From Lathyrus oleraceus (lineage: Eukaryota > Streptophyta > Magnoliopsida > Fabales > Fabaceae): DNA of 64,000 bases. The notes beneath the pieces were generated by a model that was not told the DNA's origin, ran no database searches, and saw only the letters and a list, made by a program, of their open reading frames with translations. The translations under genes were made by a program, and so were the position numbers. Shown in pieces: positions 54,362 to 62,300 of this stretch. Positions within the stretch are counted from its first letter, which is position 1, and each line of letters begins with the position of its first letter. The stretch is taken from the NCBI RefSeq assembly GCF_024323335.1, contig NC_066585.1:181058294-181122293 (forward strand), in the 5' to 3' direction.

Positions 54362-54450
54362 GGTGTGACGCTCGTCACACCATGTGTGACGTCCGTCACA
54401 AGGTTGTTTTGCGTGACACTCGTCACACACCCTGTGACGTCCGTCACAGG
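54362..54450. promoter_or_regulatory. TGACG/CGTCA dyad cluster in Athila 2 U3
   Basis: Four inverted repeats: GGTGTGACG-CT-CGTCACACC (54362-54381, perfect), TGTGACG-TC-CGTCACA (54385-54400, perfect), GTGACA-CT-CGTCAC (54413-54426, one mismatch) and CCTGTGACG-TC-CGTCACAGG (54431-54450, perfect). TGACG is the core bound by plant TGA-class bZIP factors; binding here is inferred. Confidence 0.75.
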
Positions 54451-54681
54451 CACAGCATTGGTGACTTGTGCGCTTTGGGCTGGGCTTTGGCATTTGGTTC
54501 CTTTTCTCTCCTTTTTGCACCTCCTTTTCTTCCATTTTCACTTGTTCTTCAAAATAGACTACCTGAGACAAATAGGAAGAAAATACCACGTAATATCTCA
54601 TAAAATGCAGTAAACCGAAATAAATAGTCATAGAATTTAATGGAATTAAGTCCTAAAATATGATATAATTTCGTGTTATCA

Positions 54682-54698
54682 AACTCCCCCATACTTAG
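54682..54698 (-). other. Athila 2 polypurine tract
   Basis: Minus strand TAAGTATGGGGGAGTT, ending at the LTR start TGATAACACG. Confidence 0.85.
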
Positions 54699-54701
54699 AT
54701 C

Positions 54702-54721
54702 TTTGCTTGTCCTCAAGCAAA
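54702..54721 (-). other. Stem-loop before PPT, Athila 2
   Basis: Minus strand TTTGCTTG-AGGA-CAAGCAAA: perfect 8-bp stem, 4-nt loop, then the spacer GATC and TAAGTATGGGGG. Confidence 0.75.
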
Positions 54722-55772
54722 ATTCAGCATAGAAATCGTTTTCAAAAATTTAGCCAGGCGAAGTTTCAAAACACACATCAATTCGTAATAGGTTGCAAGT
54801 GGATTTTGTTTAGAAGCAGCTTGAGTTTAATCTTGGCATCAACAACTACCGTTACAACTTAGATAACCCTACCTTATGCAAATCAGTTCAAGTAATGCCA
54901 TTATAGCTATCCTAGTTCCTTTACTTTTATTTCACCCGCTTTCATTCTAGCGAAATCACATTAAGCCCTTTATCTTTTTCGCGCACATAGTGGAGTAACC
55001 GGTTAGTGATTATGATCCGCTTTTAGCTAGAAGTTCTGGTACATAAGTCGGATAACTTCGTTATTCAGTCCATTGCGAATTGTGGGGGATCGAACCGTAG
55101 TCCGCCCTACCGAGTTCAGTACCAGATACCTACTGAACCAACTCATAATGGATTTTTCATATTGTGTTTTTGCATGGTCTGCAGCCTTTAGATTAAATGA
55201 TCTGGTAAGGATCACCTAATTTAATCAGTGCATTTCCTGATATATTCATATATTTTATGTTACTTTGGGGATCATTCACTTATATTCATCGGCTCTCCAC
55301 GTAGTTTGCTATTAAGATGGTGCTGACTTCTCGTATAAACTACTCGGGGTTATTATAAAACTAAAAGTTCGAGGAATCGGTATAATAGGTACTTATCCTG
55401 ATCTAGCATGTTGAGGTTCTCAGAGCGTTGTTATGGTAATGATTTTTTTGTCTTGATTTCACTCAAGTTTTATAAAGTAAGCAACCTTTATACTTATTGG
55501 GTGTGTTAAAATTTTTTGTTATGGCTCAAGAAAATTGAGGGGAATGGATAATAGAAAATTTTCACATTAGGGACTTAACTTAAAATAAATCTATATTAAA
55601 TTTTTTTTTTTTTTCAGATAATAAGAAAGGGAAATAACAATGAAAGGGAAGGTAACATACTTGAAAAATGGAAATGGAAGTAACAAGTTTTCCCCCCCAT
55701 ACTTAAATTAAACATTGTCCCCAATGTTTTAAGGAAATGAAATACAATATGGAAAGGAAAAAGAAACTACAA
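54722..55772 (-). other. Athila 2 3' noncoding region
   Basis: About 1.05 kb between ORF B and the LTR-proximal stem-loop. No gene. It contains a T-rich run (about 55598-55616) and a second stem-loop/purine-tract module (55690-55729). Confidence 0.75.
55690..55729 (-). other. Second stem-loop and purine tract, Athila 2
   Basis: Minus strand AAACATTG-GGGA-CAATGTTT (55729-55710), spacer AATT, then TAAGTATGGGGGGGA. Same layout as the LTR-adjacent PPT module but about 1 kb inside and 40 nt after the ORF B stop. It could be an auxiliary plus-strand primer or an RNA processing signal. Confidence 0.7.
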
Positions 55773-57074
55773 CTAAGGTTGTCTTCCACCTCTGGTTCTT
55801 GGACCTGGTGATCTCTGACGTAAGTCTAAGTTGTCGAACCTGCTGAACAACTCAGTAAACCGCTGGTCGGTTATGGCATTCCTAGCATCCTGTTGCTGTT
55901 GCATTTGACGCATCATCTGCAGCATTTCGACATTCTGTGCCTGCATACCATCGATAGCATCCATAATGTCGTCGTTGGTTGCAGGCCTTCTTCGTCGACG
56001 ACGTTGGGAGGATGGGCCGGTTGCAGTACTGGAAGGGTTGAGCGGGACTGACTGTTGTGTAGGCGGATGATCACCTTGTTCCATTTCTTCAAACTCATCT
56101 GTTTGCGGGTTTGTTTGTGAAGGCTCGGTGGTTTCAGGAGCGTTTAGATCGTAGAGGTGGCGGTCGGGGTTTGTGACATCAGTGAGGGAAGTATTTGGTA
56201 GAACCACGCTTGGGACTGCCTGGTTGTTCACCATAAGATAATATCCTCCGCCTACTCTGTTCTTAATCAAGCGGCTGGATCGACAGTAGCTGATATCCAT
56301 AGATAGGTGAGGTAGGGATTCTAAAGTTTGGAGTTTATCCCCTAGGTTTAGGCCAAGTGCTATGGTGGTGATTAATCCACCAATTATAAAAGGTTGCCTG
56401 CCTCTAGCACATAAGGTGCGGATATGATGAAAGAGAAAGGAGGCGGCGTTTACCTGAGTATCTGGTTCGAAGACGCACTGGAGGAAAAATAGTTCCTTTG
56501 AGTTGACCTTGCTGTTGTTTGGCCTTCCAAAAATTGTGTTTTGCAAAATGCGGATAAAGTACCGGATAGTGGGGTTATGTATATGGGAGAGAAGGAGCTC
56601 TTCCCAGTTGTAGGTATCTATACCGGAAATTTTCTTAAAAAGGCCAAAAACGCCAACTATGTTCCAGTTTGAGGTTGGAGGGATTCTGGCGTGCAGCAGA
56701 CCTTCTGTGGGAAATTGTAGCATGGTACTCAATTGGTTTTGGGTTAAGGAGTACTCGGTGTTGAACATCCGGAAGGTTGCGGTACCGGTTAGAAATTCGT
56801 CTTCACCGGCGGGGGTGGTGTAGTCGTATGAACTTAAGAATTCTAAGGTTAGGGATGGGTAGGTGGGTTGATTATGAGTGCAAAGGAAGGTTAGGTTGGC
56901 TTGACGGAGCATCCATTCGATACCTTGGAGTAGGCCTAATTGTTGTAAACAGGTGAAATCGGGGTACCTGGTGGAAGCGACGCCTCGCTGTTGGAAACGC
57001 TCGAATTGCTCCCTCTGATAATTGTCATCTACGGATCGGAAGATGATAGTTCCGAAATTCTGATTTCCCGCCAT
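55773..57074 (-). CDS. Athila 2 ORF B (env-position, unknown function)
   Basis: Intact 433-residue minus-strand frame from the ATG at 57074. Globular part (about 1-290) with SLTLEFLSSYDYTTP, ATFRMFNTEYSLTQNQL, HNPTIRYFIRILQNTIFGRP, SKELFFLQCVF and FIIGGLITTIALGLNLG. The C-terminus has a basic stretch (QRRRRRRP, about residue 356, possible nuclear signal) and a methionine/glutamine-rich predicted coiled coil. No signal peptide or membrane segment, so it is not a typical envelope protein. It resembles the Athila-type plant transposon protein families and is a diverged paralogue of ORF A. TATAAATA at 57179-57172 and a dyad cluster at 57405-57321 suggest its own promoter. The function is unknown. 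Confidence 0.85.
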   Translation of the reverse strand: MAGNQNFGTIIFRSVDDNYQREQFERFQQRGVASTRYPDFTCLQQLGLLQGIEWMLRQANLTFLCTHNQPTYPSLTLEFLSSYDYTTPAGEDEFLTGTATFRMFNTEYSLTQNQLSTMLQFPTEGLLHARIPPTSNWNIVGVFGLFKKISGIDTYNWEELLLSHIHNPTIRYFIRILQNTIFGRPNNSKVNSKELFFLQCVFEPDTQVNAASFLFHHIRTLCARGRQPFIIGGLITTIALGLNLGDKLQTLESLPHLSMDISYCRSSRLIKNRVGGGYYLMVNNQAVPSVVLPNTSLTDVTNPDRHLYDLNAPETTEPSQTNPQTDEFEEMEQGDHPPTQQSVPLNPSSTATGPSSQRRRRRRPATNDDIMDAIDGMQAQNVEMLQMMRQMQQQQDARNAITDQRFTELFSRFDNLDLRQRSPGPRTRGGRQP

Positions 57075-57171
57075 TGTGATGAATTTTGAAGGGGTGATTT
57101 GGAAAGAAAAAAAAGAAATGTATTTGATAGGAGAGAATTGTTTTGTGGTGAATGAAGGAAGGTTTGGTGGG

Positions 57172-57179
57172 TATTTATA
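57172..57179 (-). promoter_or_regulatory. TATA box upstream of ORF B
   Basis: Minus strand CTATAAATACCCACC, 97 nt before the ORF B ATG, followed by an AG-poor leader rich in C and A (TTCATTCACCACAAAACAA) typical of plant 5' UTRs. No AG acceptor is seen in the last 60 nt before the ATG. Confidence 0.6.
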
Positions 57180-57320
57180 GGAGAAGAATTTGGAAGGTGG
57201 AAAGAAAAAGTGGTTGAAAAGTAATTAAGTGTGGTTAAATGAAAAATGAATGGGGAAGGTAAAAAGTTAAAGGTGTAACGTTCGTCTCCAACGGCTCCTT
57301 AACGTTCACTAGTCTGAGGA

Positions 57321-57405
57321 GTGTTACGCTCGTCACAGGGGTGTGACGCTCGTAACAGGCAATAGGCATGCCGTCCGTCACAAGATGTGTGACGCTCATC
57401 ACACA
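57321..57405. promoter_or_regulatory. TGACG/CGTCA-type dyads upstream of ORF B
   Basis: GTGTTACG-CT-CGTCACA (57321-57337), GTGTGACG-CT-CGTAACA (57341-57357), a CCGTCCGTCACA half (57370-57381) and TGTGTGACG-CT-CATCACACA (57386-57405). The cluster begins 142 bp upstream of the ORF B TATA box, against 140 bp in the LTR. On the TATA side both clusters follow a similar stretch (CCT(C/T)AACGT...AGTCT...TGAGG...GTTAC). Confidence 0.7.
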
Positions 57406-57715
57406 TTCCTTTTTGGAAAGGCCTCAGTAGCGCTTCACAGAATTACTTTGGTTGGTGAATTTATTAGTTTTGTTTCGCTTATGATCAGTTTAGTCTGCAG
57501 TTTAATTTATTGTGCACGCTTAATCTGCTTTGTATAGTAATAATTCATAGGTAGCAACAGTAGAGCATAATAGTTATTGCATAATAAAATTAAATAAACA
57601 GCTTCAATAAAAATGATCATAATGTAATACAGGAAAGGAAAACAAAACATGAATTCAAATAACATTAATAAATAATCTAACTTAAAACTAAATAACTTAG
57701 AAAAATAACTAAACT
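57406..57715 (-). other. ORF A-ORF B spacer
   Basis: About 310 nt after the ORF A stop. AT-rich, no gene seen. Confidence 0.6.
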
Positions 57716-59014
57716 CTATCCCTCTGTACGATCTCTGGCCGGAGGAGCAAAAGAGTTAACATGATGTAGCAACTCGTGGAACTGATTCGTCATACTGCTC
57801 ATGTATCCTAGAACTTCTTGTCTCATGTTAGTAAATTCTCCTCTGAGGGCGTCTTGTTCTGACATCAAAGCTTCAATGGCGGTGTTATAATCAGTTCCGG
57901 GCATATGATGTCGGAGGTCAGGTATGGCTGATTCTTCGGTCGGAACAGGCTGAGGAGGAGGGTCAATATCATAATAGCCGGATGGTGTCTGAGGGTCAGA
58001 TTCAGCATGAGGGATCTGGTCAACATAATTCTCATAGTCATTACAAATCTCATAATCCTGGATGGATTCAGTGGATCTAGCAGGAGTTGGGGTTTCATTC
58101 AGGTTATAGAGCCAGTTCCTTTGGTTATGAACACTAGTCCTAGGATCGGGCATGGTGAATAGGCAGAGAACCTGGTTATCAATAATAAGCTCAAACTCAT
58201 CAGTCCCTAGGTTTGCTATAAACATAGTTTTAAAGAGGAAAGGTATACTCATAGTAGTAATGCCACCAAAAGGGCTAAGGTCAAGCATAGGCTGACGTAA
58301 TCCAATAGCATTACCTATCATAGTTATCAAACCGCCTATTCTAATGGGTGCTCTCTCATCCTGGATAAGGTGGTCCAAATTAGCTAACATAAAAGTGGCA
58401 CCGTTTACTGGACGGTTCTGGGAAGCACAAAATATGATGAAGAGTTCATCACGTGAAACTGAAGTACTATTTGGCTTCTTCCCAAATAAAGTGTGGGTCA
58501 GGATCTTATGGAAATAGCGAAAGGCCGGGTTGTGTATGTTTCCAGAGAGAAACTCATGTTCTTCGGGCTCATCATTTCCAGTCAGCCTACCCCAAAAGTG
58601 TTCAAGCTCTCTATATTCAAAAAGTTCTTCCTGGCTTACAGTGAATGTATCAAAGGAGGTAGGGAAACCCAAAAGGTTGGTGAAGTCTCTAATATTAAAT
58701 TGGTACTCCATATTGAACATTCTGAACTGGATAAAACCTCTGCTAATTCCTTTTCCATGGCTGGGTAGATAGATTAATGAGCTAAGGAATTCTAGTGTGA
58801 GTCTTCGGTAGGTGGTGAAATGTCTCAGGATAGGGGAGGTCTCCCATCCTATCTGATTCAGCAAATATAGGACACTCTGTCTCAGTCCAAGGGCAGTCAT
58901 AGCCCAATCATCAGCATATAAACTAGGTAGCATCTCTCTAGCGGCTAGTTCTTCAAACTTTTGTTTCTGAGCCATTCCTCTGAACTTGATACCCATACGA
59001 TCAATATGTCCCAT
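57716..59014 (-). CDS. Athila 2 ORF A (env-position, unknown function)
   Basis: Intact 432-residue minus-strand frame from the ATG at 59014. It shares with ORF B, in order, LTLEFLSS, FRMFN.EY, HNP..RYF..IL..T.FG, V...ELF and GGLIT.I, so the two are paralogues, now well diverged. The C-terminus (about 370-425) is acidic/charged with EALMSEQDALRGEFTNMRQE, a probable coiled coil. No signal peptide or membrane segment is evident. Upstream, TTTTCTCTTCTCTAG (AG at 59030-59029) and CCAG immediately before the ATG look like 3' splice sites, so a spliced subgenomic mRNA is plausible. It matches the general pattern of Athila-family plant transposon proteins; the function is unknown. Confidence 0.85.
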   Translation of the reverse strand: MGHIDRMGIKFRGMAQKQKFEELAAREMLPSLYADDWAMTALGLRQSVLYLLNQIGWETSPILRHFTTYRRLTLEFLSSLIYLPSHGKGISRGFIQFRMFNMEYQFNIRDFTNLLGFPTSFDTFTVSQEELFEYRELEHFWGRLTGNDEPEEHEFLSGNIHNPAFRYFHKILTHTLFGKKPNSTSVSRDELFIIFCASQNRPVNGATFMLANLDHLIQDERAPIRIGGLITMIGNAIGLRQPMLDLSPFGGITTMSIPFLFKTMFIANLGTDEFELIIDNQVLCLFTMPDPRTSVHNQRNWLYNLNETPTPARSTESIQDYEICNDYENYVDQIPHAESDPQTPSGYYDIDPPPQPVPTEESAIPDLRHHMPGTDYNTAIEALMSEQDALRGEFTNMRQEVLGYMSSMTNQFHELLHHVNSFAPPARDRTEG

Positions 59015-59028
59015 CTGGTTAGTGTTAG

Positions 59029-59044
59029 CTAGAGAAGAGAAAAC
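59029..59044 (-). promoter_or_regulatory. Candidate 3' splice site before ORF A
   Basis: Minus strand polypyrimidine tract TTTTCTCTTCTCTAG, 14 nt before the ORF A ATG, with a possible branch region CTGACTTAAAC upstream. The matching donor would lie near the gag start outside the window. Confidence 0.45.
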
Positions 59045-59098
59045 ATGAGTTTAAGTCAGGATTTGGCCAAATGCCGAAAGAAGAAAAAATTATTATTG

Positions 59099-59138
<40 letters not shown>

Positions 59139-59244
59139 TTTTTTGAATAAATCAAGAATGAATACTAAACAGAAATTAAAAGAATAATTAAGAAAGAAAT
59201 AGGGAAATGATAATAATAGAATAATAAAATAACAAATTAATTTG
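59045..59244 (-). other. Pol-ORF A spacer with (AT)n microsatellite
   Basis: AT-rich spacer containing an uninterrupted AT dinucleotide run at about 59105-59134. No gene. Confidence 0.8.
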
Positions 59245-59291
59245 TGGGTTGTCTCCCACTAAGCGCTTTGTTTAAATGTCGCAAGCTCGAC
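59245..59291 (-). other. Conserved hairpin block after pol stop, Athila 2
   Basis: A 47-nt block, on the minus strand beginning GTCGAGCTTGCGACAT and ending GTGGGAGACAACCCA; hairpin arms GTGGG and CCCAC (the last C at 59244). It starts 11 nt after the pol stop. Counterpart of 42746-42792 in Athila 1. Confidence 0.7.
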
Positions 59292-59301
59292 AAAGAAACT
59301 G

Positions 59302-62300
59302 TTAAATATAATCTATAGGTCCTGGGGGCGTTTCGTCTAAGTGCAGGATTTGCGAATCCTCGTTGGTTTCCGCAAAGTGATAGTGTTTCAGACGTTGCCC
59401 GTTTACGGTGAACGGTTCTGTAGATTTTCCTTTTATTTCTACCGCTCCACTGGGAAAGACTTTAGTGATATGAAAAGGCCCTGACCATCTGGATCGTATT
59501 TTTCCCGGGAATAACTTTAGTCTAGAGTTAAATAAAAGTACTGCGTCGCCTTGCTTGAAGATTTTCCTTGATATACACTTGTCATGCCATTGTTTTGTTC
59601 TTTCTTTATAGATTCTGGCATTTTCATAGGCGTCTCTTCTGAGTTCCTCTAATTCGTTTATGTCAAGGATTCTCTTTTCACCGGCGGCTTTATAATTCAA
59701 ATTTAGATTTCTAATAGCCCAATAGGCTTTATGTTCTAATTCTACCGGGAGGTGACAGGATTTTCCATAAATGAGCTTAAATGGGGTCGTCCCTATGGGG
59801 GTTTTATAAGCAGTTCGGTATGCCCACAAAGCTTCTGGTAATTTCAATGACCAATCTTTCCTTGAAGTGGCGACCGTTTTTTCTAGTATTTGCTTGATTT
59901 CTCTGTTAGATACTTCCACTTGTCCACTAGTTTGAGGGTGGTAAGGTGTCGCTATCCTATGTCTTACTCCGTATTTAAGTAGTAGTTTTTCGAGTACTTT
60001 GGATATAAAGTGCGATCCACCATCACTGACTACTATTCTTGGGATGCCAAATCTCAGAAATATTATATTCTTAAAGAGTCTAGTTACTACTCGGGTGTCG
60101 TTTGTTGGGGAAGCTATAGCTTCGATCCATTTTGATACGTAGTCGACTGCCACGAGTATGTATTTGTTACCGAAAGAGGATGGGAAAGGTCCCATGAAGT
60201 CTATCCCCCACACGTCAAAAATCTCTACTTCCAAAATACCTTTTTGCGGCATCTCGTCACGTCTAGATATGTTTCCCGTGCGTTGACATCTGTCACATTC
60301 CTTAATAGCCGCATGTACGTCCTTCCATATAGTTGGCCAATAAAAGCCAGCTTGTAGGATTTTAGAGCAGGTCTTGGATGTACTTGTGTGTCCACCATAA
60401 GGAGCGGAGTGGTAGTGTTGGATTATATTTTCTACCTCTTCTTCGGGTATACATCGACGGAAAATACCATCGGGGCCTCTTTTGAAAAGTAAGGGATCAT
60501 CCCAGTAATAGTGTTTTATGTCGTAGAAGAATCGTTTCTTCTGCTGGTAAGATAAAGTAGGTGGAACTATTCCGGCAGCTAAATAATTGACTAGATCAGC
60601 GTACCATGGTGTGGCAGCTATAGCTAAGGTGGTTTCTACTTGCATGTCGGAGTTGTTCTCTTCCAAAGTAGCTATAAGTTTGTCATACGAGAAATCATCA
60701 TTAATTGATGTTCTTTCCGGTTCAAGGTTCTCAAGTCTAGAGAGGTGGTCTGCTACTACGTTTTCAGTTCCTTTCTTGTCCTTGATTTCTAAGTTGAATT
60801 CTTGTAGCAACAAGATCCATCTTAGGAGTCTGGGTTTAGCATCCTTTTTTGTTAAAAGGTACCTGATAGCAGCGTGATCGGTGTAAACTATTATTTTGGC
60901 TCCTACCAAGTAAGAACGAAATTTATCTAGCGCAAATACCACTGCTAGGAGTTCTTTCTCGGTAGTGGCGTAATTCATTTGCGCTTCATCCAGGGTTCTG
61001 CTTGCGTAATATATAACGTGAAGCTTTTTATCCTTTCTTTGTCCTAAAACAGCACCTACAGCATAATCACTGGCATCGCACATTATTTCGAATGGTTCAT
61101 TCCAGTCTGGTGTCTGCATTATGGGTGCTGAGATCAATGCTTGTTTAAGAGTTTGAAATGCTTTTAAACAGTTATCGTCGAATATGAATTCAACATCTTT
61201 CATTAACAGTCCGGTTAGAGGTTTAGTTATCTTAGAGAAGTCTTTGATGAATCGTCGGTAAAAACCGGCGTGTCCTAAAAAGCTTCGTACTTCCCTCACG
61301 GTTCTTGGGGGTTGAAGATTTTCGATTACCTCTATTTTGGCTTTGTCTACTTCAATTCCTCTGTTCGAGATGATGTGTCCTAAAACAATTCCTTCTTGTA
61401 CCATAAAGTGGCACTTTTCCCAGTTAAGTACTAAGTTTACTTTCACACATCGCTCAAGGACTCTTTCTAGGTTTTCAAGGCATTCTTCGAAACTTTGTCC
61501 GTATACAGAAAAGTCATCCATGAATACTTCCATGATGTTTTCGAGAAAGTCGGCGAAAATTGCCATCATGCATCTTTGAAAGGTTGCAGGGGCATTACAC
61601 AGACCAAACGGCATTCGTCTATAAGCGAAGGTACCAAAAGGGCATGTGAACGTTGTCTTTTCTTGGTCATCCGGGTGAATTGGTATTTGAAAGAAGCCTG
61701 AATAACCGTCTAGATAACAGAAATGTGAATGTTTTGCTAATCGTTCTAACATTTGGTCAATGAATGGTAAAGGGAAATGATCTTTTCGGGTTGCTTTGTT
61801 TAGTTTCCTATAATCAATGCACATTCTCCATCCCGATTCGATTCGTTTAGTTATAGTTTCTCCTTTTTCGTTTTCAATAACGGTTATGCCTCCTTTCTTT
61901 GGTACAACGTGTACAGGGCTAACCCATTTGCTATCAGATATAGGATATATAATACCTGCTTCCAATAACTTGGTTATTTCTTTCTTTACTACCTCACTCA
62001 GGATCGGATTTAGTCTTCTCTGGTGTTCCCTAGAGGTTTTACAGTCTTCTTCTAACATGATGCGGTGCATACAAATAGAAGGGCTTATTCCTTTAAGATC
62101 GGTGATGTGGTATCCTAGTGCGGTAGGATATTTCCTTAAGATATGTAAGAGTTTTTCTGTTTCGAGTCTTCCTAGATCTGCATTAACTATCACAGGTCGT
62201 TCAAGTTCTAAGTCTAGGAATTCATATCTCAGATTTTTGGGAAGTGTTTTCAGGTCAGGGGTTGGTTTGTTAAGACATTGCGTAGGGTCCGGTGTTATTG

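Larger units (their letters stand above)
52917..54681 (-). repeat. Athila 2 3' LTR, about 1.77 kb
   Basis: On the minus strand it opens TGATAACACGAAATT directly after the PPT and closes CAGTCGAGCGATCA at 52917. The U3 holds TGACG/CGTCA dyads (54362-54450) and TATAAATA (54222-54215). Further in, AACTCTCGCTCT(G/A)TTGA occurs three times (53239, 53383, 53558 in plus wording). The inner boundary is secure from the PPT; the outer boundary rests on the TG...CA ends and the break in host protease. Confidence 0.8.

Noticed and set aside
55773..59014. ORF A and ORF B as true envelope proteins
   Set aside because: No signal peptide, membrane anchor or cleavage site can be seen; only their position resembles env.
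59105..59134. (AT)n run as a promoter for ORF A
   Set aside because: A simple microsatellite. The nearby splice acceptor explains ORF A expression better.
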